64,000 nt of DNA from Allium sativum (lineage: Eukaryota; Streptophyta; Magnoliopsida; Asparagales; Amaryllidaceae), in contig CM060912.1 of the NCBI GenBank assembly GCA_030737875.1, positions 260,138,231 through 260,202,230 on the forward strand, given 5' to 3'. The notes beneath the pieces were generated by a model. That model was given only the letters and a program-made list of their open reading frames with translations, had not been told where the DNA came from and did no database searches. The position numbers and the translations under genes were made by a program. Shown here piece after piece: positions 34,687 to 46,500 of this stretch. Numbering within the stretch: position 1 is the stretch's first letter; each line of letters opens with the position of its first letter.

Positions 34687-37286
34687 TGTTTGCTCCAAAT
34701 TTGGAATCAAACACCAAAGATGTAACAGTTACACTTCACCTATTCGGTAAGAATATGGAACCGCGTAATCGTAAAATAAACGGATAAAAGCAAGTAAGAA
34801 CACAAAGGAATTTTTATAGTGGTTCGATTCTCTATGAATCTACGTCCACTTTCAATCAATTCTCATTATGATATTCAAGCTTACAACATATGAATTTCCC
34901 CTCATTACAATCATTTCTCTCTTTTACTTTCGTTTCACTCTCTTTATGGTCGGATTTCACTTGATTTTGGTGAAGGAAAGGAAGAGATCTTGCTTGCTTC
35001 GTGACGAATCTCCAATCACTTACTCGCTTTGATCCTTTTCCATGATCTTCATAGATTTCATGTTGAGTTCGCATTCAATCTAGACTTCGGAGAGGATTAA
35101 AAAAGATAAGAGATCGTTTGTATGGTGTTTGAGAGATTTATCTTGTAGTTTGAAGGAGATCCAAGGCCCTTAGATTCGTTTGGAGAAAGCTTTTATGATC
35201 ATTGACATAGATTGGATCTTCATGAAGTTAGAAAAGAGTTGTTGAATCCATAGAATCCATTAGAGAAGTTGTAAATGAGTTTTCAATTTGGCGGAGTCTC
35301 CCTCTTGAAATGAATTTTTGGTCCCCCTTCTCAAGTGAATTATGAGAGGTATTTATAGGTGATTTTAGCCCCGGGTGGCAATTCTGTAATTATGCAGAAA
35401 ACGCCATGACTCAATTTCGACATGACTCAATTCGACATGACTCAATCTCGACATGAATCACTTCGACATGATTCAATCTCGACATGACTCAATTTCGCCA
35501 TGAATGGTCTAAACGCCATAACTCATCTCGCCATGAGCCATCTCGCCATGACTTCATTTCGCCATGATGAGATGCGGTATGACTTTCGGTGGCACTTTGG
35601 TAAATATGTGTGTGGAACTAGAAATTCACCTTTAGAGCTGTCACACAGCTGGTCCGCGACATGAATGATCTCCCACCGGCCTGCGACATGACTGAGCAAG
35701 GGTTCTGGACCTCACGTCTTGAATACTTGCGGTACAGTTCCAATTTGAACAATGACTTGGCACCAGTGCACGTGTCCCTTATGTCAAAAAGCAAGTAACT
35801 GGTCCACTCTCCACCATTTCACATGAACTACTTTATTATTTATACTTCATGCATGCTTTGTACAGTGCCACGTTATGATCCAAATATGGTATTTACGAGA
35901 TGAATGCTACCGACTCGCTTCGAATATATTAACATCCAACTTTAGCACTTTGCCACGTGTCCATAAATACAACAGCCCCATATTCTATTTCAATATGTAT
36001 AAGCAGCGACTTGAATGAGGACATCTTGCGGCATGCCTGGAAGCAACGTGCTACGACATGGATGAAACGATGTGGTTCTGGTCTTGTGGCTTTCACCATC
36101 CAAACGACATGGTATCTGCGACATGAATTATTTAATGTATAACTGACAGGTCAACGACATAAGTTATTTCCCAATGGCATGCTTTTATGAAGGGGTGAGC
36201 TGTTTCTTTACAACCGGCATTGTCTCATGCAAAGTAAATGTGGTTTCACCGTTCATACGAACTGATTTTCCTCGTCCAATATTGATGATTCCCAAAATGT
36301 ATGGCCACGTGTCCTCTTGCCTGGGGATCGGCTTTTTCTCCTTAAAGATGGTAGACTCCTATTCTGCATCGTGTTTACCCATCTGGTTGAAAATATCAAC
36401 TCATAGCATGTCACGATTTAGTTTTTAGCTCCAATTACTTTGTGCTATGTCAGCATTATTCATGTGTAGTGACATGAGCATCCCATATGACACAAACAGA
36501 TTAGTAGGAACGACTTGATTCACTGGAGGCACGTACATAGGGACATGCGACATGAAGCCAACGGCATGGTGAGAAGCAGCATTGGGAGCCAACGTTATGG
36601 TTATCTACAGTATGAAGCATAAAATTGTCCAATGACGTGACCTCATACATATGATTCATTGCAACATGTATTGGAATGACCGTCTTGGTTAGAGCCCTTT
36701 ATGCGACATGACAGTATGGACAACATGATATGTGACAACGGATTCCCACGACATGGCGTAAAGGAGCACCGACATGGATTTACATTGACTGTCCTCGTGT
36801 GTTTTCCTGCTATATAACACATTTACACATTTTCCTTTATAGCTTATTATGCTCACAACGATATGTGACATGAATTATATTTGACCAATTGAATGGGCAC
36901 GATATGGTTGCACTCGATGACATATGACATGGACAACGTCGAGCTGAACAAGTTGAACCATATCGCATTTGAGCGTCTTGAGCATACGGATACGCAATTT
37001 CAACCATTCCTGTGATCATTTTGATTGCCTGAGCCTTGCACGCGATATGACGTGCTCACGCCCGAACGACATAAGCAAACAAATGAATTCATGTCGTGGA
37101 GAACGGCTTGTAATTGTGGCGCGCTGAATGCATCAGTTATGGTGAGTTGAACGCCTTAATACCATGTCATTCAAACGACTTGAATCCAAAGTGCCAGAAC
37201 AATATTATATGGAACTGCCTGGTCCATTGTGTACTATGTCGTTAACATATCTATTTGAAGCTGCGTTTTCAAAAATGGGGTTAACT
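34687..37286 (-). repeat. 5' LTR of the LARD (right on the window)
   Basis: This is a 2600-base copy of 28689-31267. It ends GGGGTTAACT, with the terminal A mutated to T, and is followed by the TSD GACAG. It has a small insertion near 37120-37150 relative to the other copy. Confidence 0.93.
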
Positions 37287-37291
37287 GACAG

Positions 37292-37738
37292 TTGACGTAT
37301 TATTTCCGAACCGCGTTTATAATGGGGTTAACAAAGATAGTGGTGTTGCATTACATAATACAGTGGTGTTGCATTACATAAAATATTTTTAATTCCACAT
37401 GGCATATGGCCCCCACTGCTGACGTGGCATGTGACATGTGGGTAGCTGACATGGAGAGCTGGCGTGTCTTGTGACAAGCAGCTGATGTGGCCCCACTATC
37501 GTGAGCTAGTAGCCAGTCTCTAACTAATGCTTAAGGCAACGCTGAATATTGTTGCATTATGTGCAAATAGTTTTGCATTACGGCTATAATGCAATACTTT
37601 CTCTCTGTGGTAGTAGATGGAAAAATGTGTTGCATTCGAGAGCAAAGGCAATGGCCGCGGATGCCACGCCCCTCTTGTGTTGCCTATTTGAAAAAATGGG
37701 CAAAGGCAACGCTTTTTCGATTTACGGCCACATAAAAC
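37292..37738. repeat. CACTA-2 right subterminal region
   Basis: It contains a direct 'agtggtgttgcattacata' doublet (37339 and 37361 region) and repeated 'ttgcatta' and 'aaaggcaacgc' words. Such short subterminal repeats are where CACTA transposases bind. No coding potential was recognised. Confidence 0.6.
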
Positions 37739-37770
37739 TAGTGTCGAATTTGCCCACTTTTGTAGTAGTG
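37739..37770 (-). repeat. CACTA-2 right terminal inverted repeat
   Basis: It pairs with 22917-22948 and is followed by the target duplication CAT at 37771-37773. Confidence 0.93.
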
Positions 37771-37794
37771 CATGGTTAAGTGCTTTTTGCTTTA
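37771..37794 (+). other. 24-base sliver of the Tat-like gag between two insertions
   Basis: 'catggttaagtgctttttg' and 'cttta' align to copy A at 'catagcaaagtgtatttcg' and 'cttta' (about 14939). It is the only remnant of the host element between CACTA-2 and the solo LTR, and it carries one TSD copy of each. Confidence 0.8.
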
Positions 37795-39790
37795 TGTTAA
37801 CCAACATTTTGGTCTGGTTACTAGAAGTAATCGAGTCCCTCACGACTCGGACCATCGCGTGGTTAATCGGCCCAGAAGTGTTGCGAACATCCTCATGGAT
37901 CAAGCTAAAACTGGATCACACGAGAATAGTAGTCTCGGCTCGCCAGACTGCTCTCGAATAATACAAGTCACGAATCAAGAGAAAACACTTATGATTGTGT
38001 GATTGTATCAAGCGAATCATGGTTCTAGCACCAGAAGACTCGAGTCGGACCACCGACAGAATGTCGCATCTCTCGGATGCGATTTCCATCAGCATTAAAG
38101 ACCGCTCGCCCGACACGTGCCGACCACCTCTGAAAGCTTGCGCAACACGCATTGGTCGATTCCAGAATCCATCCTTGGCTCCATCTACGCTTAGCACCAC
38201 CGTGCTCCGAGATCCGAGCTGAAGGCGAGCCGTCAGCGGGTATAGGCACAACACCGGTGGGGGTCCGGGGCCCCACAGTCTCGGTGGTGATCGACCTAAC
38301 TGGGATCACCTGATTCATTCGATTTCCGCCAACAAGTGTATCACCTAGAATCACCGGATCGACTCAAAGTCAAGATTTAGCCAACAACTTTCATGATCTT
38401 CGTATCCCTCAAGGGATATGAATTCGTACCCCTCAGAGGATACGAATTCGTATCCCCCAGCTGATATGGAATCGTATCCCTCATTGGATACGTTTTTGTA
38501 CACCTAAGCGGACACGAAATCGTACCCCTAAGGGGATACGTTCCCTCCAAAACCTCGCCTTCCTCCAATCTTCGGCTCCATCTAGAAGCTCGTAATTCTA
38601 CAATTGGAACCCCTCAGGAAGTTTCGAATCCCATCTCCTCGGGTCCCTCAGCATCAACCATCTCGTACCCTTCCAGGGAATACGAATTTCATATCCTCCA
38701 GAGAGATACGAAATTCGTATCCCTCAGGGTACACGAAACCACCGTATTCCCCTAGGGGTACGAATTTCATATCCCCCGGAGGGATACGAAATTTGTATCT
38801 CCCATGGGGGGTACGAATTTTCCTACCATGCAAGGGGGATCCGAAATTCCTAATGCTCTCCTTATGGAACCGAGATTCTGCTGTGTGGGTCTCATATCCT
38901 ACCTACTCCCACCTAACCCTCCCACTATAAATACCCTCTCACTTCCAACTAACAAGGGGTTGGTTCAAGCTATCTCCCAAGATTTAATGGCTTCCATCTT
39001 CTTTCCCAAGGCTTTCGAGGCACCTTCCTTCATCATACAAGGAAGAAAACGAATATGCTTGGACCTATGAGCATACCGAGGAAGGTTTAGCCATACCTTT
39101 GGACATTAAATCACCTTTGGCCTTCTTGAAGCTTTCAACATCTTCTTCCCTATGGCTATTAGACATGTCATGGATCGCTATAACGTTGCATATGTGCTTC
39201 CTATCAACTTTCGGACATCTACACAAACCTTTACACTACCTATTGACATTTCCGGATCCCTCAGACATTGCTAACCAAGTCAACACCTCTTCCACTCAAT
39301 AAGAAGAAGAAGGCCTCAGATCCCTCCTCTCGGACCCCTCCTCTCAGACTCCTCCGCTCGAATCCCTCCTATCGGAACCCTCCTCTCGAATCCCTCTTCT
39401 CGGACACCTCCTCTCGGATCCTCCAACTCCGCTCATCCTCTCGGACCTCTGCACTTCCCAACTCCCTTCGAACCATGGAAACTCCATGACTGCTCTCGGC
39501 CAACAAGGAAGCTTGACAACAAGGAAGCTCGACAACAAGGACTAATAGGACATCGTTAATCATTGTATTCGTTTGTAATTATATTTTCAATTGTACTTTA
39601 ACAATAGTGAAATAAAGTGGGCAAAGCCTTCAAAGTGGACGTAGACCCCGACGGGCCGAGCCACTATTAATTACTGCGTCCTTTACTTTCCGCACATTAT
39701 TACTGCATCTCCTATACTTCTCTACTCTGTACATTTAAGTTTCAAATTTTCGAAAATCTCGGATGTTGACGACAATTTCAAACGTCAACA
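37795..39790. mobile_element. Solo LTR (2.0 kb) inserted in the Tat-like gag
   Basis: It starts TGTTAACC and ends ACGTCAACA, flanked by the 5-base duplication CTTTA (37790-37794 and 39791-39795). Both flanks continue the gag sequence of copy A. Its middle (38940-39300) shares words with Tat-like LTRs A-C ('gacattgctaaccaagtcaacac', 'agaagaagaagg'), so it is from a related family. No internal region is present. Confidence 0.88.
38395..38850. repeat. Cluster of 'ttcgtatccct' palindromes
   Basis: More than ten occurrences of 'cgtatccct' or 'cgtacccct' and of 'gggatacgaa' alternate, forming repeated short hairpins such as 'cctcaagggatatgaattcg'. LTRs A, B and C carry one or two such hairpins each (for example 60833-60855), so the solo LTR shows an expanded version. 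Confidence 0.8.
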
Positions 39791-42050
39791 CTTTACTTAA
39801 TAGATATAAGGCACTTGGATGCGAACTCCATCACTTCTTGAATGCTTTGGTCATGAAGTTTGTGGAACAGTTTGGAGTCAACATCGCTCGTCCAAAAAGC
39901 ATGATGAATCTCAATGGCATCAAGCAGAAGTCCGGCGAGACTCTGCAAAAATTCTTGAAACAATTTAATGTTGCGGTGGCTTCGGTCGACAGATCCGATC
40001 CTTCTATGGTTTTGATGTTGTAGTATCCGGAATTTTGGGCAAATCTGACTTCATTGCACCGGGACCCGCCGAGGGGTCTCGAAGAATTTTATTTTAAAGA
40101 TGAAAGATTCCATAGGGAAGAGGATGCAAGAACTGACAAAAAGGTTCTCGAGGCTAATGTTGTTAAGGGCGAGAAATCGTCCGACTCTGAAAAGGCTAAT
40201 GATTCTACAACAAGTAAACCCTCCTCGGGGAACGATCGTAACAAGGCTTAGAAGCAACCTAAGTTTTCATCTTATTCATAACTTACTCACACCCTCGAAG
40301 AGATTTATCAGGAGGTTCATCCCGCTACTCCTTTCAGAAAGTCTTCCGCAAGGGAGTTGACTCAAAGAGAAAGGGATACTTGTCGGCATTGAATATTTCA
40401 CAATTTCGACGGTCATGATATGAATGGATTTCGACATCTAAGGGATATGATAGAGGAACATGTCAGACGTAGAGAGCTGGCACGGTTTGTTTGTAATTGG
40501 GTTGTGGTGTCTGGGAAGGCATAGCCCACTTAAAGAAATCAAGATAGGCCTAGGACTAGCAATCGTCCCGACAACATTGTTATTAATTAACCCCTTACTT
40601 GCTCTGGTGTCTCGGATGCAAGTCTCCCTTTCAGCAGTATCTTATGGCTTGTGGCTTTTGATCTTTTGGCTTTGTGGATTCTGTTTTTTCGGCTTTATGG
40701 ATACTTCAGTTACTTGGTCTAGGTTTTACTTATTTTGCTGATATTGGATTTGATTCTTGTGGATCTAGGTTTTAGTTCTAGTGGATCTTGGTTTTAGTTC
40801 TTATGGATGTTTTGGTCTTCTCTGGATTCTTGGATTTTGGTTTTCTGGCCTTCGGTCCTTAGGCATTTATTTTGGCTTTCTTTAGTTTCTTGGCTTCTGG
40901 ACTGTGGCTCTTGAATAATGTGCTCCACACTTTGGCTCTCTTGTCTCCCGTACTTTGGATTCTGGATCTTGTGGATTTTTAGTACTCTTGGTTTTTTCTA
41001 GACTTGGATATTCGGGCTCTACCCCATGGTTTTGGCTTTAAGGACTTCTTTCGTCTGGATGTATCCTCTTTTGGTTATTTTGGACTATAACATGGTTGAG
41101 TCGGCGTACCAAAGTACGGGAGCTATTGTAATCCCTAGGCATGCTCTTTGTTTGACAACACACCATCACCCCTTCTAATTATTAATGGATAGTTTACTTT
41201 TCTCGGCTTTGGATTTTGAATGGCTAAGTTGGCTTACCCATGCAACAGGAAGCAATGATATCCTAGGCATGCTCTTTGCGAACAACAAACCGTTCATTTT
41301 CCCTCGCAAATGGATTTGAATCAAAAAAGACCGAGTTGACCTACCCATGTATGCGAACAGGCATCCCTAGGCATGCTCTTGGCGATTGATAAACCGTTAG
41401 GTTTTCCTTTGGCTTTACTTAAAAAAATCCCTAACTTTTATAACTTTAATAAAATTACTTTGCCAAGTAAGGACACTTGCTTGTTGAGTATGAAATCGAC
41501 CACAGAATTGAAAACTTTAATAGGCGCCTAGCTATCTTGGCCTTTTGTCCTACTTTGACAAGATTACCTTGATTTGTGGCGGGTATAGGGTATTGAGCGT
41601 CCGTTTGGCGGATCCTTCTCGTTTGGCTATACGGTCGTCCTATCAAGACGATCTCGGATTACCTCGGGTGGACTTGTCAATGATGTGATAAGATTATTCA
41701 CTCGTGGCTGTCTTGTCCTCTTGTCCTACTTTGACAAGATTGCCTCAATTTATGGCGAGTTTTGGATCTCAAGCGTCTAGTCGGTGCATCCTGATCATTT
41801 GTCTATTGAACCATCCTAACAAGGTTATTCATCTGGTTATCTCATTATATAGTTATTGGTTATTACGGATTTGCGGATCTCGGGTTTTCCAGATTCAGGC
41901 TATGGACTTTCTGGTTAATCAAGTTATTGGGCTCCTTTAGTCCTTCAGATATTCTGGCTATTTTGATTATTTAGGCTTTCTGGTTTTCTGGTTAATGGAT
42001 AACACGATCCGGCACGAGCATGGATCTTCAGATATTCTGGTTATTTTGAT
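39791..42050 (+). pseudogene. Tat-like gag C-terminal piece and non-coding tail (copy B)
   Basis: It resumes gag at 'ctttacttaatagatata' (compare 14961). Frames read 'LHHFLNALVMKFVEQFGVNI' (39763-40023 frame) and 'ETLQKFLKQFNVAVASVDRS', matching copy A. A frameshift follows near 40020. A zinc-knuckle region is only weakly readable. From 40570 the tail is non-coding, T/G-rich and collinear with copy A, including three CTAGGCATGCT repeats (41105-41400). Confidence 0.78.
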
Positions 42051-42596
42051 TATTCAGAAAATGCAAAGCAATTTGGTTGAAGTCGCGATGTGTTCGGAAA
42101 AGGATTAGAAATGGCGTCCATTCATAAAATCATCATCGATGGACTCGAAAAAACCGGCACGGTGAAAATACGTGATTAACACACCCTAATCAGCTCAAAA
42201 TTGCTGAGCGCGTCGGTCCGATCACGTAGTAAAGCTCATTGCACAAAAATATATGGTTCTGGTGAAAAGCAATGTCACACACTCAAATACAGCTGATCGA
42301 CATGCGTCGATCACGAAAAATGGCTTGCACGACTCACGGCGTCAAAATCTGGTATACTAGCAATAATTGATCTGGCATATCAAAAAGGGCTGATCGGCAC
42401 GTTAAAATCACGAAAAACCATGGTCAAAACCTTTGTTGATAAATCTAGTAAACTTGACAAATTTGTTTAATTTGGCACGTTGAAAAATCAAGGAAAAACA
42501 TGGTGGATCACGTCAAAAAACCATGCCAGGTACGGTCGGATCACTCACAAAAACTAGTTCAGAAATTGGCTTGGCAAAGCCAATTTTCGAATTCCT
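42051..42596 (+). repeat. LTR C, left part (interrupted by CACTA-1)
   Basis: It is collinear with LTR B from 'cagaaaacgcaaagcgatttgg' (17371) to 'ggcaaagccaattttcg'. The PPT and the first 75 or so bases of the LTR are missing: 'ttttgattattcag' of the tail is joined directly to 'aaaatgcaaagc', a deletion with TCAG at both edges. It ends at the CACTA-1 target duplication CCT (42594-42596). Confidence 0.88.
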
Positions 42597-43200
42597 CACT
42601 ACAACAGAAATTGTCTTTTATAGCGGCATATAGCCACTATTAATGAGAATTATTGCGGTTCGATAAACGTTATATATCGACATGTTATAAAAAATTATCG
42701 AATATTTATAACACTAAAACTGCCGCTATAAAAGAGTATGGTTTTATAGCACAAATTTGCCGCTATGTTACTTAAAGACAATAGCTCGTTCTCACCACTA
42801 TAACACATCTAAGTCTAAATGAAAGTGAGAATTTTTATAACACGGTATTGCCATTATAACATGTTTATTCGATAGTGGCTATATGACGCTATTAAATTAA
42901 CATGTTATAATATTGCTAAATCTGTTTACTGCCCATATATAATACATTCTAATTATAGCAATCAAAATGGATATGCATAACAATTTGAAGAGAAATGTAT
43001 AAACGAAAAAATTATAATAATCAACAAATGTAACGCATGTTCATGATAAAAAAAAATAAAGCATCAACTAACAAAAAATAAGTTCAATACATGAGTTATC
43101 AAATTCAATACATATGTTTTCAATTCCATATTGATGTCAATTTGTGTAAAACAAAGATAAAACATAGTTCATATTTAAAACTACAAGTACCAAATCATCA
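42597..43200. repeat. CACTA-1 left terminal and subterminal region
   Basis: Short words such as 'atagcggcatatagccac', 'ctgccgctataaaag' and 'tttgccgctatgtta' recur in both orientations within the first 300 bases. The remainder is AT-rich. Confidence 0.6.
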
Positions 43201-43217
43201 TTAACAACTTCAACTGC

Positions 43218-43262
43218 TCAAAGTCTTTCTTCATGCACGTCTTCTGTGATTGGTAGAGCTTT
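43218..43262 (-). pseudogene. Last exon of an unidentified captured gene
   Basis: On the minus strand, after an acceptor 'ttttcag', the frame reads 'KALPITEDVHEERL' and stops at 43218. It is in phase with the exon at 43453-43505. I do not recognise the protein. The position just inside CACTA-1, with a normal 3' trailer after it, suggests a captured or element-encoded gene reading inward to outward on the minus strand. Confidence 0.55.
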
Positions 43263-43452
43263 CTGAAAATTCAAACCAATGAAAATAAATTACAACAAGT
43301 AGGAAAAAACTATGCCTTCTTGCTTTAATCCCATAAGTTGCCCCAAAGGAACACACAACTGAATTCAATATTGCATTATACAAATTTTAACCATGTAATG
43401 AGAAGAAGTCGAGTGTTGAACTATTTAGCAATCAGTTAGAAAGAATACTAAC

Positions 43453-43505
43453 CTCTATGCAGGTGGCACCTAAGCTGTTATGCTTGAGTATATCTTTATT
43501 AGCAT
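43453..43505 (-). pseudogene. Penultimate exon of an unidentified captured gene
   Basis: The 53-base exon has an acceptor 'gattgcag' and donor GAG/GTTAGT on the minus strand. It encodes 'ANKDILKHNSLGATCIE' and joins in phase to the last exon. The chromovirus inserted 26 bases upstream of its acceptor, separating it from the rest of the gene. I have no family assignment. Confidence 0.6.
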
Positions 43506-43531
43506 CTGCAATCAACAGTAGACATCATTCA

Positions 43532-46500
43532 TGTAACACCCCACGTCCATTAATGTCACTCACAAAGGGAATGCATTAACTTCCACGGAGGTTTTAAGTG
43601 AATATAGAACAGAAAGATTACAACAAGACAGATATAAAGTAGTACTTGGAAATTCTAAAACTTTATTTCATTGTAGCAGAAGTTAAACACGTTTGTTACA
43701 TCATAAAAACCATAAACCAGAGTCAAGTACAATATCCATCTTGATAAAACAAAATACATAATCCTATTACATAAATAGCCATTAAAGAAGATAAAAGCTG
43801 GACTTTATTTCAGCGGTCCAAACTTTCCAAAAGAGATAAAGCAATCCAATCAAACTCCACTAGAGTTGGCCCCACCCTGAGGACCTGGAGGGGGAAAAGA
43901 TAGAAATAGAGGGGATCAGACATAAGTCTGGCGAGTATGATAATTCTAACAATACTATTATCAAAATAACTAGACTAAGGCATAAGCTGGAAAATAAGGA
44001 AATGCCTATGAACTAGTGGGTATGGAAGAGCAGACAAAGATAACGTTAAAGGCACACCTGATTACTACTCTACACCACACTAGTCTACTAACACTAACGT
44101 TGATGGCGCTTCCTAATCAATATAGGATAATTTCTATACTCTACCGTATTGTACCGTTCTGTACTGTATTAACACTAACTGCACCCTTACTAGTCACTTT
44201 AGAAATTTGATCCCTCTTGGCCGAATAGAATGACGATAGCTTCGTGTACTACTAGATGTACCCACTATCCCCCCCCCCCCATGTTTGACTGTATGTCTCT
44301 AGTTGCTATCATAGGCACCCCACGTGTACCTATCCCCACTAGATGTACCCCCTTAATAATGGTAATTCCACGTACTCCTAGCTGATGTCATAGGTGCCGT
44401 CTGCTCCTATCTCCACTAGGTGTACCCCCCCCCCCAATAATTAATTAATAATGGTAGTTTCGTGTATCCCTAGCTGACTACATAGGTGCCGTCTGCTCCT
44501 ATCTCCACTAGGTGTACCCACGACCCTGCCCCATGCGATCGGCTCCCTAACTCGTAGATACCCGTGCAGGTCCCACAGTGGGGTGTATCACTCCCCAATA
44601 TGGCAACCTTATACCACGCAAGGAATGCACGGCTTATACCTACACGATGCAGCAACGTCTTACCTACCAGCCCGGGCCCACGCACGCACATGACCCCGTT
44701 GGACTTGCGTTGCCACCGCTAACCCGTTTTGGCCTCTAACAATCAGGCCCAGTAGGCGTGTCCCGTCCTCGACTTGGGTCGAGCTCACAAAGATACGAAA
44801 TGGGCTACTGGTCTGAAAAGGGCCCCCGCACTTGACTCAAGCTTACCGCCTACGCTTGGTCCCCTCTAGAGTTTCCCACTTAACCCCAGGTCCACTTACA
44901 TGTATAAATTTGGTTAAGTGTTTTCTAAATTAACTTAGTCTCACCCTTTTGTTTAATTAACAGGTTGTATTGGTTAAGTTTGTGGGCCTATATATACTAA
45001 TATTACCCACCTACCCAAGATTTACTTAACCCTCTCACTGGTTCAGATATATTTAATTTACGGTTAAGTTTATGGGCCTATATATACTTATATTACCCAC
45101 CTACCCAAGATTTACTTAACCCACTCATTCCGTATAACCCAGTTTACTTAACCCCCAACTTAAACTTAAGTTCATACAATCCCTAGGGATCAGATTTGGC
45201 TAAGGGTTCCTACTAGTAATTCCAAATGCCACCCAAGACACCCACTTAACCCTCTTCTCAGTCATGTTCATTTACATGTGTGTTTGATTAAGTCTTACTA
45301 ATCGTATTTCAAATGCCACTAAAGGCACCCACTAGATTCCCTATGCCACCCAAGGCACCTTACTTAACCCCGTGTACCACCTCACATGTTTATCTGGTTA
45401 AGTATTTCTTAATTCATTAAGGCCATAACCTTATAAAGACCTCTCACATTAGACTGGCATTTATGGCAGCTGGATTCGCCGGGCGGGTCCGGGCAGTCTT
45501 ACACCATAAAAGGGTCTAACCTCGTGTCTTTACAACTGTTATGCATTAATTTGGGCCTAGGACCTCTCACATTGGGCTGACATTTGTGACTACTGGATTT
45601 GCCGGGCGGGTCCGGGCAGTTTTACGTCACAAACGAGTCCAACCTCGTGTCCTAAGCATTGATCATCATTTATAGTCTTTTACCCCAATTTGAATTATTT
45701 TCCCTATTCAAATTATCAATTAATTCCAATTTTAACGATGTCCATAATTGACTCAATTATGTTCATCCCTTTATGGTATGCAAAATCATACCAATTTTCT
45801 GACAAATTCATTATATGCCATTAAAGGCATTTTATGCCAAATTCTCAATATTTAATATCTCTATTCAAATTCAAATTAATTTATGTCCATAAATAAATTA
45901 TGTCCATTACTACGCATTAATTTTCCAATTAATACCTTAATTAAATTTTTCCACCGTCTAAGGAAATTTATTAATATCTTAATTCAAATCATTTCCATAT
46001 TTATTTATGTATAAATATGCCACCTTGATTATGTCCACTATTCATGGTACATAAATTGTACCAATTTACCTCTCAAATTAATTTCATGCCTTTTTAGGCA
46101 TTTATGCCAATTCTCATTTATTAACATAATCAATATTTTTCCCACAACCCCCGCGGCGTCTGTTCGCATAGAATATACGATAAACTAGGAAATAGTCTAA
46201 TACATGAAATAAAAGGGGAAAACACCATATACTCACATAACATACAAAATAGGCCTAACTTGCATATGAGAATTTACAACATAACTTGCATAAAATCTTA
46301 GATTTAAACATAGGCCTAAAAGATATGAATTTGCATGTTATGAACAGGATTTTCATCCCAAAACTTACATAAGCAATAACCACAATTTGCCTAACATGAT
46401 TCATATTCCAAACTCATATTTTTATATAAACTTGCATAAAACTACACATGTCATGGATCTAAAGGCGTCAACTTGTTTGGTTAAATGTCACAATTTACAT

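Larger units (their letters stand above)
28689..37286 (-). mobile_element. Gag-only Tat-lineage gypsy element (LARD), nested in CACTA-2
   Basis: The 2.6-kb direct repeats at 28689-31267 and 34687-37286 are its LTRs, and GACAG (28684-28688, 37287-37291) its TSD. The primer binding site (34666-34684) and polypurine tract (31268 onward, read as 'cgaggggcaaa') place the 5' LTR on the right, so it reads on the minus strand. The 3.4-kb interior has one long gag frame and no protease, RT or integrase, so it depends on another element. Confidence 0.93.
22917..37770. mobile_element. CACTA-2: En/Spm-type DNA transposon with captured gene pieces
   Basis: The ends are CACTACTACAAAAGTGGGC at 22917 and its reverse complement ending at 37770. 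The inverted repeats extend about 32 bases with one mismatch. The 3-base duplication CAT lies at 22914-22916 and 37771-37773, and the interrupted gag resumes just after it. These are defining marks of CACTA elements. Total span is 14.9 kb, of which 8.6 kb is a later nested retrotransposon. I find no transposase, so it was probably mobilised in trans. It holds cysteine-synthase-like segments and another LTR-like stretch. Confidence 0.9.

Noticed and set aside
37520..37903. 127-codon minus-strand frame
   Set aside because: It crosses the right end of CACTA-2, the gag sliver and the start of the solo LTR, so it is a chance frame over three unrelated sequences.
38025..38354. 109-codon frame with GC-rich sequence, possible gene
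   Set aside because: It is inside the 2.0-kb solo LTR bounded by the CTTTA duplication. There are open frames on both strands and no recognisable motif.
44470..44691. GC-rich minus-strand frame of 73 codons
   Set aside because: It is in the LTR of the chromovirus. The sister LTR (51347-51586) is open in a different frame instead, so no protein is conserved.
45475..45640. 'cgccgggcgggtccgggcag' units considered as rRNA or riboswitch pieces
   Set aside because: They occur twice per LTR in both LTR copies and match no RNA structure I know. They are best treated as LTR sequence.
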